Shown one piece after another: positions 17,092-24,601 of a stretch of DNA of 32,738 bases. The notes beneath the pieces are model-generated. The model saw only the letters and a list, made by a program, of their open reading frames with translations, had not been told where the DNA came from and ran no database searches. The position numbers were made by a program, and so were the translations under genes. How positions within the stretch are numbered: the stretch's first letter is position 1; each line of letters starts with the position of its first letter. The DNA comes from Kiritimatiellia bacterium (GTDB lineage: Bacteria; Verrucomicrobiota; Kiritimatiellia; RFP12; UBA1067): assembly GCA_017405115.1 (NCBI GenBank), contig JAFRBA010000249.1, positions 1-32,738 of the forward strand, written 5' to 3'.

Positions 17092-19212
17092 ATGAGCCGA
17101 ACGATACCACTGCTCGCCCTCGTCTGTCTCGGCGCCCTGCATCGCGCAGGCGCGCACGACTGCCGGGAAGTCGCCGGAATGCTGCGCGGCAACTGTCGCG
17201 ACGGCACCGCGTTCACCCTGGAGGCGACCGTCACGGAGGGAGTTGACGACTCAAACACCTCGCTGACGGTGCAGGACGCGAGCGGTGCGCTCGCCTTGGA
17301 CTGCGAAGATGCGATGGGCCAGGCCATGCGGGCGTCGCCGGGCGACATTGTCCGGGCCGAGGGCCGCATCACCACGCTGTTCGCGGACCGGAACCGGATG
17401 CTGATGCGCCGCGCCTCCTGCACGACCGTGCGGGTAGTCGGCAAGGCTCCCCCTGTCCAGCCGACGCCGGTCAAGGCCCGCGAACTGCTGAACGGCTCGG
17501 TCGACTACCGTCTGGTGCAGATAGAAGGGGTCGTAGCCGATGTCGTCCGCGACGACATCGATCCACGTTTCCTGTTCCTCACGCTGACGGCCGACAGCAA
17601 TGCCGTGTATGTCGCAGTGCAGGGCGGGCGGCAGGCAGAGCGCTCCCTGCAGGCGCTTGTCTGGGCAAAGGTGCGCGTCACGGGAATCTGCACGCCGTCC
17701 AGCTACAGCTACCGCAAGCAGATCGGGCCGGTCGTCGGCATCCGGAACGACGACTGCATGGAAGTCCTGTCCCCCCCGCCGGCGAACGTCTACGACGCGC
17801 CGGACGCCGAACCGCTCGCCGGCCGCCGGAGGGCCGACATCCCGACGCTCGTGCGGCACACGGCGTCCGGGCGGGTGGTCGCCGTCTGGCGCGACGGATT
17901 CCTCGTCCTGACCAAGGGCGGCAACCTGATGCGAATGCAATCCGCCAACGAAAGCCTGCCGGCGTACGGCGACTGCGTCCAGGCAGCAGGCCTGCCGGAC
18001 TCCGACTTCTTCAACATCACCCTCAAACGCGCGATCTGGCGCAAGGTCGAGCCTGAGGACCGCGAAGAACCGGAAGCGCCGGAGGATATTTCCAGAAACA
18101 GCCTGCTGCCTACTCCGGACGGGCGCACGATAATAGACATGCGGTACCACGGCAGGGCCGTGCGCATCGTCGGGCGGGTGATCAAGGCGCCTGGCGAACT
18201 CGACCCTGACCGGCGGCTCTACGTCGAAAGCTTCGGCACGGTGTTCACCGTGGACACCGCCGCCGTGCCCGAATGCGCATCCGGCGTCGGGGCGGACTTC
18301 ACCGTGTCGGTCGCCGGGACTTGCGTCATGGAAACCGACGCCTGGCGCTCGACCCCTGAGTTCCCGCAGGTCCGCGGCTTCTTCATCGCGCCGCGGTTTC
18401 CGGGCGACGTCAAGATCGTCAAGCGCCCGCCTTGGCTCACCGCAGGGCGATTCGCCGTCATTCTCGGCATTCTCGCCGCCGCCCTTGCCGGGAGCGCTGC
18501 GCTGAACCTCCTCCTGCGCAGGATTGTCGCCCGCAGAGACCGCGAGATCGAGGCACAGGTCGTCGCTCGCATCGGCTCGGAATTCAAGGTGCGCGAACGC
18601 ACTCGGCTCGCGGTCGAGCTGCATGACGCGATCTCGCAGAACCTCACCGGCGCCGCATTGGAAATCAGAACCGCGGCCGCCTACGCCGGCGACACTCTCC
18701 CGCCGGACGCCGAGCGGCACCTCTCCATGGCCCAAAGCACGCTCGGCATGTGCCGCAACGAACTGCGCAACTGCCTCTACGACCTGCGAAGCGACGCGCT
18801 CGAGCTGCCGGACATGAACGATGCCATCCGGCGGACTGTGGCCCCGCATCTCGGCCATGCCGAGCTCTCCGTCCGCTTCGAGGTTCCGCGAGACCGCCTC
18901 TCCGACAGCACCGCCCACGACATCCTGCGAATCATCCGCGAGCTCGTGAGCAACGCCATACGCCACGGGCGGGCGACGCGCATAGCCATCGCCGGCGCGA
19001 TCGAGGGAGACATGTTCCTGTTCTCCGTCCGCGACAACGGGTGCGGATTCGACGTCGCCGCCAGGCCCGGAGTGGAGCAAGGCCATTTCGGGCTGGCGGG
19101 GATCCGGGAGCGGATCAAGGCCCGCAAAGGTGAATTCACCGTCGAAAGCTCGCCCGGCCGCGGCACCCGCGCGGCCGTCGTGCTGACGGTTCCAGGGGAG
19201 CCCGCAGCATGA
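17092..19212 (+). CDS. NarL-type sensor histidine kinase with periplasmic OB-like sensor
   Basis: The 706-residue protein has a signal peptide (MSRTIPLLALVCLGALHRAG) and a periplasmic region of about 425 residues. This region shows repeated OB-fold-like strands (for example LVQIEGVVADVV and VRIVGRVIKAPGEL). One membrane segment follows at about 452-477 and then a cytoplasmic kinase. The HisKA_3 phospho-site is H511 in LAVELHDAISQNL. The ATPase domain has the N-box ELVSNAIRHG (N621), DNGCGF (648-653) and GLAGIRER (667-674). All catalytic motifs are intact. A longer frame starting at GTG 17041 would run through the promoter and is rejected. The stop overlaps the response regulator start by 4 bp. 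Its position between two glycan operons suggests it senses a glycan or breakdown product outside the cytoplasm. Confidence 0.9.
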   Translation: MSRTIPLLALVCLGALHRAGAHDCREVAGMLRGNCRDGTAFTLEATVTEGVDDSNTSLTVQDASGALALDCEDAMGQAMRASPGDIVRAEGRITTLFADRNRMLMRRASCTTVRVVGKAPPVQPTPVKARELLNGSVDYRLVQIEGVVADVVRDDIDPRFLFLTLTADSNAVYVAVQGGRQAERSLQALVWAKVRVTGICTPSSYSYRKQIGPVVGIRNDDCMEVLSPPPANVYDAPDAEPLAGRRRADIPTLVRHTASGRVVAVWRDGFLVLTKGGNLMRMQSANESLPAYGDCVQAAGLPDSDFFNITLKRAIWRKVEPEDREEPEAPEDISRNSLLPTPDGRTIIDMRYHGRAVRIVGRVIKAPGELDPDRRLYVESFGTVFTVDTAAVPECASGVGADFTVSVAGTCVMETDAWRSTPEFPQVRGFFIAPRFPGDVKIVKRPPWLTAGRFAVILGILAAALAGSAALNLLLRRIVARRDREIEAQVVARIGSEFKVRERTRLAVELHDAISQNLTGAALEIRTAAAYAGDTLPPDAERHLSMAQSTLGMCRNELRNCLYDLRSDALELPDMNDAIRRTVAPHLGHAELSVRFEVPRDRLSDSTAHDILRIIRELVSNAIRHGRATRIAIAGAIEGDMFLFSVRDNGCGFDVAARPGVEQGHFGLAGIRERIKARKGEFTVESSPGRGTRAAVVLTVPGEPAA

Positions 19213-19829
19213 ACGGCATCAAGATTCTCATCGTCGACGACCATGCCGTCGTCCGGATCGGACTCGCCTCGCTCTTCGGCACGCAGCCCGACATGGAGGT
19301 CGTAGGCGTCGCGGAAGACGGCGAGGAGGCCATACGCCTCGCCCTGGAGAAACGCCCGGACGTGGTCGTCATGGACTTCTCGATGCCGCGCATGAACGGG
19401 TACGAGGCGATGATGGAACTGCGCGCCAAGCTGCCGTCCGCCAGGGTTCTCATGCTGACCTCGTATGTGGCCGCCGACGGCGTGGCCAAGGCCGTCGAGG
19501 CTGGAGCGGCCGGAGTGATGGCCAAGGCCGACGACGACGCCTCGCTGATACCCGCCGTCCGGCGAATTGCCGCAGGAGAACGGGTCGTCTCGCCGGAGAT
19601 AGACCGCCTCATCCGGGAAAACCCTCCTGTCCCGGAGCTGAGTCCTCGCCAAAACACGATCCTCGCCGCGATGACCAGGGGCCTGACCAACCACGACATG
19701 GCCGTGCTGCTTGGCATCCGCGACGACAGCGTGGCCAAGCACGTCAAGGTCTTGATGGACAAGATCGGCGCCGCGAACCGGGCGGAGGCGGTGGCCATCG
19801 CCCTACGCAAGCACCTGCTGAAGATGTGA
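19209..19829 (+). CDS. NarL/FixJ-family response regulator
   Basis: The 206-residue protein has a receiver domain with acidic residues D10-D11, phospho-acceptor D56 (VVVMDFSMP), T84 and K106. A LuxR-type helix-turn-helix follows at residues 144-201 (LSPRQNTILAAMTRGLTNHDMA). The length and all key residues match the family. Its ATG overlaps the kinase stop (ATGA), so the pair is translationally coupled. It is the natural partner of the kinase and the most likely ligand of the inverted repeats upstream of the DUF4838 and 9250 genes, although LuxR-type regulators usually prefer shorter half-sites than those seen. It converges with the fusion gene that ends at 19856, with only 26 nt between them. 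Confidence 0.92.
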   Translation: MNGIKILIVDDHAVVRIGLASLFGTQPDMEVVGVAEDGEEAIRLALEKRPDVVVMDFSMPRMNGYEAMMELRAKLPSARVLMLTSYVAADGVAKAVEAGAAGVMAKADDDASLIPAVRRIAAGERVVSPEIDRLIRENPPVPELSPRQNTILAAMTRGLTNHDMAVLLGIRDDSVAKHVKVLMDKIGAANRAEAVAIALRKHLLKM

Positions 19830-19855
19830 AGGCAGGCGCATCTAAGTTTTTGAAA

Positions 19856-22363
19856 CTACCTCCTTTGGCGGAAAAGCCAGGAGAGCACCTCGTCGTCCGA
19901 ATACGTCGGCGCCCAGCTGTTGTGTCCGACGCCGGGGTACTCGCAGTATCCGACGTCGCACCCGGCAGCCTTGAGCGCCTCGAACATGATGCGCCCGCGC
20001 ACCGTGGGAACAGTCGTGTCGGCGCCGCCGTGGAATATGCGCACGTGTACGTCTCGCAGACGGGCGGCCTCCGAGGGGTCGCCGCCGCCGCAGACGGGAA
20101 TCGCCGCGGCGAACCACTCCGGACGCCGCATCACCAGGTCCCACGTGCCAAAGCCCCCCATCGAAAGGCCGGTCGCGTAGACGCGGTCGGCGTCGACCGA
20201 GGGAAGGCCCCTGAAGTGGTCGACCAGCTCGATGAGGGATGCCATCGGCGCGGACGGCTCGCCAGGGATCTTGTGGGGCTCGGGGGAGTCCCACGGCACG
20301 CCCACCCACTTAAGGCCCTGTGGGTCGGTGTCGAGCTGCACGCGCGGCACCTGCGCCGCTATTACGTAGCACGGCATGTCCATGCGCTCGGAGAAGCTTA
20401 TGATCTGGGGCACACCGTGTATCAGCTGGAGCACGTTGTCGTTGCCGCGCTCGCCGGCGCCGTGCAGGAAGACGACTAGCGGATATTTCCGCCCCTCGCG
20501 GACGGTTTCCGGCTCGTGCAGGCGGTAGAGCAGACGCCCGCCCCTGGAGTCGACGAAAGTGCGCGGCACCGTGCGGCCCTCCGCCCAGCTCCTGTTCTTC
20601 ATGGGGTCGTTCCCCAGCTTCTGGCTACGGGGACAGGCCCCCGTTTTCTGGGGACAGGCCCTCAGTTCCCGCGCAAGCATCGCGGCAAAGGACGCCACGC
20701 CCTCTGCGGAGGCCTTGCCGGCCAGGCCATTGATCTCGGGCAGCTGGTCGCGGGATCCGCACCACCGCAGCTGCTCGAGGAAGAATACGGCGCGATAGCC
20801 GTCCGTCGCGGCCAAGGCCGCCTTCAGGAGCGCCTTGGCCCAGACCCTGCGCTTCGCCTCCGCGCCCGGCTCCATCGCCCTTGCCGTCACTGCCGCGATC
20901 TTGATCGCGACAAGTGGATCGGTATCGTAGGCTCCGGCGACCTCGGCAAGCAGCGCGTCCGCCGCGGCGTCCGAAGCGAGCGCCGCGTCCAGGCTCTCGG
21001 CGGCGACGGCCCGGCCGAGCTCGGCGGCGTGCTCGGCCTGCCATTCGACGCAAGTCTGGGCAGACTGTTCGCCCGAGGGCGACTTGGACTTGGCCTTCCC
21101 GTCCTCCCTCTTCTTGCCTGTCAGCTTCTCGTAGTGCTGCCAGAACGCGGGGTCGTCGGGCTCGATTCCGTACCTGTCGCGGAAGCGGAAACAGCCGGTC
21201 TCGACGAGCTTGACGGCGCGCGCCTTGTCTCCGGCCGCCTCGGCGCAGCGCGCCCAGAGCCAGTCGAACTGCCACGTCCAGAGAGCCTCGTGTATCCACT
21301 TGAGGGCATTCTCCTCGTCCGGGCCGGCAGGCTCCAGCTCCCCTACGGGAAGGTCCGCGGCGGACGTGTATATCTGGTTTGCCTCGTAGTCCTTGCCGTA
21401 GCGCGCGAGGCGGTACGCCGTGGTCACGGCGTCGAGCATGGAGCCGGTGCGCGTTACCCATATGCGTTCCACCGAGGCGTCGCCGGACACCGCGACCGTG
21501 TTCTCCGGCTCGAACAGCTGAACCTCCAAGCTCGCCGCGCCGCGGCGCTCGCCGAGATCGAGTCCGTTCACCTTTACGCGATACGGCGCGCTGTCGTGCG
21601 TGCCGACGGTAAGCACGTACTTCCCGTCGCGCGGCACGAAGACCGACTTCCAGACGAGCGCCCCTCCTGAAAGCTGCGCGCACTCGCGGCGGTACTCGTT
21701 CCGCATGAGGGGCGCGCCGTTCGCGTAGACAAGCCTGGCGCCGTGCGCCGGCACGTCGAAGGCGAGCTCGCCCGTGAAGGACCCCGTCACGGCGGGGTCG
21801 AACCGGTCGGTCCACTTGACGGTTCCCGACAGCGCCAGCTCGCGGGCCGTGGCGGAGACGCGGCGCGGCTTGTCCGTGGGATTGTAGAACGCGACCGCGC
21901 AGTTGCCGCCGTTCATCCCCCAGAGGTACTTCAGTATGACGAACGTCCCGTCGCGCTCGGCGACAACGTGCCCCTGGCGGGCCACCTTGTCGTCGTTGAC
22001 GTTCATGAGCATCTTGTTGCCGAGCCATTCCGACACCTGCGGACGCGGGCGCCCCTTCACGGTTATCGGCGAGGCGAGGACGCATGCCATCGCGAACTGC
22101 GTCTTCAGCTCCTCGTCGGTGAGCGTCCCCGAGGTGTCGATCGGGCCGATGTCGTTGAACCGGTGGGAATAGGCGAAGTAGCCGTCGCCCGTCTTGGCGA
22201 TCGACGCGGCTATGGAGTCTCTGACATCAGCCCACGTGCGGCGCACGCACGCGGCGTCGGGCTCCACGGTCAGCTTCGGGCCGTCCCAGGCCGGGAGCGA
22301 AAGCGCCGCCAGCAGGCACGCCAGGGCGGGGACCGCGCATGTGCGCATGTGGCCGCGCCTCAT
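19856..22363 (-). CDS. fusion: GH27 remnant, helical region, C-terminal esterase
   Basis: The 835-residue protein has a Sec signal peptide (residues 1-26) followed almost directly by the C-terminal half of a GH27-type alpha-galactosidase. WADVRDSIAASIAK, FNDIGPIDTSGTLTDEE and the LASPITV and NKMLMNVNDDKVARQG blocks align with the familiar WNDPDML...AAPL...NKEVIA(V/I)NQD region. The nucleophile half of the barrel is missing and the acid/base motif is degenerate, so no galactosidase activity is expected. A beta domain (about 220-303) and a helical domain (about 310-565) follow. A seven-residue repeat at 569-582 comes next, then an alpha/beta-hydrolase with FLHGAGE, S734 in GLSMGG, D782 and H814, a complete triad of the PHB-depolymerase/carbohydrate-esterase type. 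It probably removes acyl groups from glycans. ATG 22363 shares one base with the DUF1080 stop and follows GGGAG. Confidence 0.8.
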   Translation of the reverse strand: MRRGHMRTCAVPALACLLAALSLPAWDGPKLTVEPDAACVRRTWADVRDSIAASIAKTGDGYFAYSHRFNDIGPIDTSGTLTDEELKTQFAMACVLASPITVKGRPRPQVSEWLGNKMLMNVNDDKVARQGHVVAERDGTFVILKYLWGMNGGNCAVAFYNPTDKPRRVSATARELALSGTVKWTDRFDPAVTGSFTGELAFDVPAHGARLVYANGAPLMRNEYRRECAQLSGGALVWKSVFVPRDGKYVLTVGTHDSAPYRVKVNGLDLGERRGAASLEVQLFEPENTVAVSGDASVERIWVTRTGSMLDAVTTAYRLARYGKDYEANQIYTSAADLPVGELEPAGPDEENALKWIHEALWTWQFDWLWARCAEAAGDKARAVKLVETGCFRFRDRYGIEPDDPAFWQHYEKLTGKKREDGKAKSKSPSGEQSAQTCVEWQAEHAAELGRAVAAESLDAALASDAAADALLAEVAGAYDTDPLVAIKIAAVTARAMEPGAEAKRRVWAKALLKAALAATDGYRAVFFLEQLRWCGSRDQLPEINGLAGKASAEGVASFAAMLARELRACPQKTGACPRSQKLGNDPMKNRSWAEGRTVPRTFVDSRGGRLLYRLHEPETVREGRKYPLVVFLHGAGERGNDNVLQLIHGVPQIISFSERMDMPCYVIAAQVPRVQLDTDPQGLKWVGVPWDSPEPHKIPGEPSAPMASLIELVDHFRGLPSVDADRVYATGLSMGGFGTWDLVMRRPEWFAAAIPVCGGGDPSEAARLRDVHVRIFHGGADTTVPTVRGRIMFEALKAAGCDVGYCEYPGVGHNSWAPTYSDDEVLSWLFRQRR
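20603..20661. repeat. GGGGACAGGCCC double repeat with hairpin, inside the coding region
   Basis: Two copies of GGGGACAGGCCC (20629-20640 and 20650-20661) are 21 bp apart, so the reading frame is kept and the protein gains a seven-residue repeat. The first copy lies in a perfect 6-bp stem (ACGGGG/CCCCGT, 20627-20644), and GGGG/CCCC at 20603-20615 forms another small stem. Similar GGGGACAG-rich palindromes are known as REP-like repeats near RAYT (IS200-like) transposases. The element lies exactly between the helical region and the esterase domain. Confidence 0.6.
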
Positions 22364-23154
22364 CACCGGATCTCCCTTATGCGGATCCTGCGCCACCAGC
22401 ACGGATAGCCGTGGCTGAGCCATGCGAGGCGGCCGCTGGCGTTGCGCAGCCCGGGATGCTTCGAGCCGTCCATCGTCGTGCCGTCGGTCGGGTAGCGCGA
22501 GAGGTCGTCGTCGACTATGACCGTGCCGTTCAGCACCACCTTGACCTTCGACCCGTCGAGCGTGACCTCCTCGCTGTTCCACTCGCCGGGACGCCTGAGG
22601 TAGCTTCTGCCGTCAGCCCTGTGCTTGGACGGTATGACGCCGTACACCGCGCCGTGGCGCCCGCACGCCTTCTGGTAGAGGCCAAGCTGCGGGAACGTGG
22701 TGGTGTACATCGCGCCCTCGTCGTCGAGCATCTGGATCTCCATTCCGTCGTACGCCGCGTGCTTGCCGAACGGCGTGCGCACGGCCAGGCCGTTGTTGCA
22801 GTCGCAGGAGAGCTTGAACTCGAACCTTATGACGAAGTTCGTGTAGTCGCGGTCCGTCCAGAGCGTGGCCCCGCCCGCGAGGTTGTCGTACTCCAGCACT
22901 CCGCCGCGGGCCGGGCGGTACGCGCCCTCCTTGCCCGTCGCCGTCCATCCCGCCAGGTCGCGGCCGTTGTAGAGCGGCACGAAGCCCTCGGCGAGCTCTT
23001 CCGCGGTGCACACCTCCGGCACCGCGCCGCAGCACGCCTCGCAGCCGCAGTCGCACCCGCAGCCGCAGTCGCACCCGCAGCCGCACTTGTCCGACACGCA
23101 GCCGGCGAGCGTAAGCGCCGCCGCCGCGAGAACCGCCAGTCTTTCCTTCTTCAC
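22363..23154 (-). CDS. DUF1080 lipoprotein (putative 3-keto-glycoside hydrolase/lyase), Cys-rich linker
   Basis: The 263-residue protein starts at a GTG (23154) after GAGGAG. Residues 1-19 are a lipoprotein signal with lipobox LAGC (C19). Residues 24-42 are almost alternating Cys/Gly/Asp, giving 12 cysteines within 31 residues after the lipidation site; DUF1080 lipoproteins normally have an unremarkable linker here. The rest is a jelly-roll DUF1080 domain: FVPLYNGRDLAGW, then FELKLSCDCNNGLAVR-type strands, GMEIQMLDDEG and PGEWNSEEV. Members of this family cleave 3-keto-glycosides made by Gfo/Idh/MocA oxidoreductases, and such an oxidoreductase is encoded just upstream (27-nt gap). Together they suggest oxidative glycoside cleavage at the cell envelope. 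The protein would be membrane-anchored. The Cys block may bind metal, be disulfide-rich, or be a neutral product of DNA repeat expansion. Confidence 0.88.
   Translation of the reverse strand: MKKERLAVLAAAALTLAGCVSDKCGCGCDCGCGCDCGCEACCGAVPEVCTAEELAEGFVPLYNGRDLAGWTATGKEGAYRPARGGVLEYDNLAGGATLWTDRDYTNFVIRFEFKLSCDCNNGLAVRTPFGKHAAYDGMEIQMLDDEGAMYTTTFPQLGLYQKACGRHGAVYGVIPSKHRADGRSYLRRPGEWNSEEVTLDGSKVKVVLNGTVIVDDDLSRYPTDGTTMDGSKHPGLRNASGRLAWLSHGYPCWWRRIRIREIR
23041..23087. repeat. 18-bp tandem repeat encoding the Cys/Gly/Asp linker
   Basis: The unit GCAGTCGCACCCGCAGCC occurs at 23047-23064 and 23065-23082 with partial copies on both sides. The period is a multiple of three, so the repeat lengthens the cysteine-rich linker without a frameshift and could vary in copy number between strains. 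Confidence 0.75.
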
Positions 23155-23181
23155 TTTCTTCTCCTCGTTTCTGGTTTTCCG

Positions 23182-24510
23182 TTAGGCCTTGTAGAACTCC
23201 TTCTCCCACGGGTCGCGCATCGACGGATAGAGGAAGCGGTTCGCCTCCTCGTCGTCGACCGCCCGCAGAGACACCGGGTCGAAGCGGAATCCGCGCCCCG
23301 TCCTTTCGGCGACTATCGCCAGGTTGAACATCGTGCAGCTCCGGAAGCCGTTGCACTCGTTCAGGGCGAACTTCCTGCGCTCGCGCACCGACTCCATGAA
23401 GTTCCTCACCTGCGGCGCAGGCGGCGGGAGCTCGGAGAGCACCTTCTCGGCGTCCAGCTCCTTGCCGGAGCCGTCGACGAGGCGGAGCGTCTTGCCCCCC
23501 GGCGCCTTCTTGTAGACGCACATCCCGTTCGAGCCGCGCAGGAGGGGCTCCTCCTTGAGCGACTCGTCGCCGTCTAGGACGACCTCCGTGCCGTCGTCGT
23601 ACCTGAGCGTTATGCGGTCGAAGCGGCCGACCACCTCGGGATGCTGCTTCGGGCCGACGTAGTCGATTCTGACGGGGCTGGTCTCGTCCTTGCAGAGCAG
23701 GTACTGCAGCGGGTCGAGATAGTGCTGGGCCATGTCGCCCAGGCCGCCCGAGTCGTAGTCCCAGTAGCCGCGGAACGTCGAGTGCGCGCGGTGCCTGCTG
23801 TAGGGCTTCCAGGGGGCGGGGCCCAGCCACATGTCCCAGTCGAAAGTCTCGGGGACGGGCTCGGGCTTCGCGTTGACGAGCCCCGACCAGTAGAACTTCC
23901 AGTCGAATCCCTGCCCCGACCCGAACACGCAGCGGATCGGCCCCTTGCCGAGGAGCCCGTTCTCGACGACCTTGCGTATGGGCTCGACCGTGGTGCCGAA
24001 CCCGTAGTACACGCCCTGGAACCGGAACCAGGTGTTGAGGCGAAACATCCGCTTCTTCGCCTGCACGTACTCCATCACGCGCTTGCCCTCGCCGACGGTG
24101 CGCGTCATGGGCTTCTCGCACCAGATGTCCTTGCCGGCGCGCGCGGCCATGACGCTCATGCAGCCGTGCCAGTGCGGCGGCGTGCAGATGTGCACGATGT
24201 CCACTCCCGGGTCGGCCAGAAGCTCCATGAAGTCCTTGTATGCCTTCACCTTGCCCCATCCCATGCCCTCGCAGCACTTCAGCCCCTCGGCCACGCGGAG
24301 GGAGTCCGGGTCGCACAGGCCCACGAGCCTGGAGCCCTGGTAGCACAGGTGGTTGCCGCTGTGGGCTATGCCGCCGAACCCGATCAGCGCGCGCGTCAGC
24401 TGGTTGGACGGCGCCGTCGCCGACGCAAGGACGCGCGCCGGGACGATGTTGAACGCGCCGACGGCCAGCGCGCCGCGGATGAAGGACCGCCTTGACCTCT
24501 CTAGCTCCAT
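23182..24510 (-). CDS. Tat-exported Gfo/Idh/MocA family oxidoreductase
   Basis: The 442-residue protein has a twin-arginine leader (ERSRRSFIRGALAVGAF, ending VLASA). Its Rossmann motif is ALIGFGGIAHSG (about 41-52), followed by LVGLCDPD and then CEKPMTRTVG with E132-K133-P134. The C-terminal sheet domain includes GGLGDMAQHYLDP, where the His/Asp side chains of the active site are expected. The ATG at 24510 is preceded by AGGAG at 7 nt and gives the Tat leader; a start nine codons upstream is disfavoured. It is the first gene of a three-gene operon with the DUF1080 lipoprotein and the esterase fusion, behind a promoter at 24557. The likely role is oxidation of a sugar unit to the 3-keto form, or the reverse, outside the cytoplasm. 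It is clearly divergent from the other oxidoreductase at 13220-14596. Confidence 0.88.
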   Translation of the reverse strand: MELERSRRSFIRGALAVGAFNIVPARVLASATAPSNQLTRALIGFGGIAHSGNHLCYQGSRLVGLCDPDSLRVAEGLKCCEGMGWGKVKAYKDFMELLADPGVDIVHICTPPHWHGCMSVMAARAGKDIWCEKPMTRTVGEGKRVMEYVQAKKRMFRLNTWFRFQGVYYGFGTTVEPIRKVVENGLLGKGPIRCVFGSGQGFDWKFYWSGLVNAKPEPVPETFDWDMWLGPAPWKPYSRHRAHSTFRGYWDYDSGGLGDMAQHYLDPLQYLLCKDETSPVRIDYVGPKQHPEVVGRFDRITLRYDDGTEVVLDGDESLKEEPLLRGSNGMCVYKKAPGGKTLRLVDGSGKELDAEKVLSELPPPAPQVRNFMESVRERRKFALNECNGFRSCTMFNLAIVAERTGRGFRFDPVSLRAVDDEEANRFLYPSMRDPWEKEFYKA

Positions 24511-24539
24511 TTGCAACTCCTGTTTTACGTCTCCCATGA

Positions 24540-24562
24540 AAGATTAGCGCCCTTGTATTTTA
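24540..24562 (-). promoter_or_regulatory. probable promoter/leader element of the oxidoreductase-DUF1080 operon
   Basis: A -10-like TAAAAT (24557-24562) preceded by GG lies 46 nt before the ATG. No good -35 is seen. The leader contains CGCTAATCTT (24540-24549), whose proximal end is 30 nt from the ATG. The same 10-mer sits at exactly the same distance before the beta-helix gene at 26677. Confidence 0.4.
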
Positions 24563-24601
24563 CCAAAGAATCACTGCGCCGCCTACCCCTTGCAGACTCC
24601 A

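Noticed and set aside
17251..19086. 611-codon minus-strand frame over the kinase gene
   Set aside because: The plus strand carries intact kinase motifs; the minus frame has no recognisable features.
19845..19857. Bidirectional terminator between the response regulator and the esterase fusion
   Set aside because: AGTTT/AAACT gives only a 5-bp AT-rich stem with a 3-nt loop, too weak to call.
20629..20661. CRISPR array
   Set aside because: Only two 12-bp units with a 9-bp gap inside a coding frame; no repeat-spacer pattern and no cas genes in the window.
22613..24346. 577-codon minus-strand frame over oxidoreductase and DUF1080 genes
   Set aside because: It is a second frame of the same strand that crosses two real genes and is strongly Arg/Gly/Ala biased.
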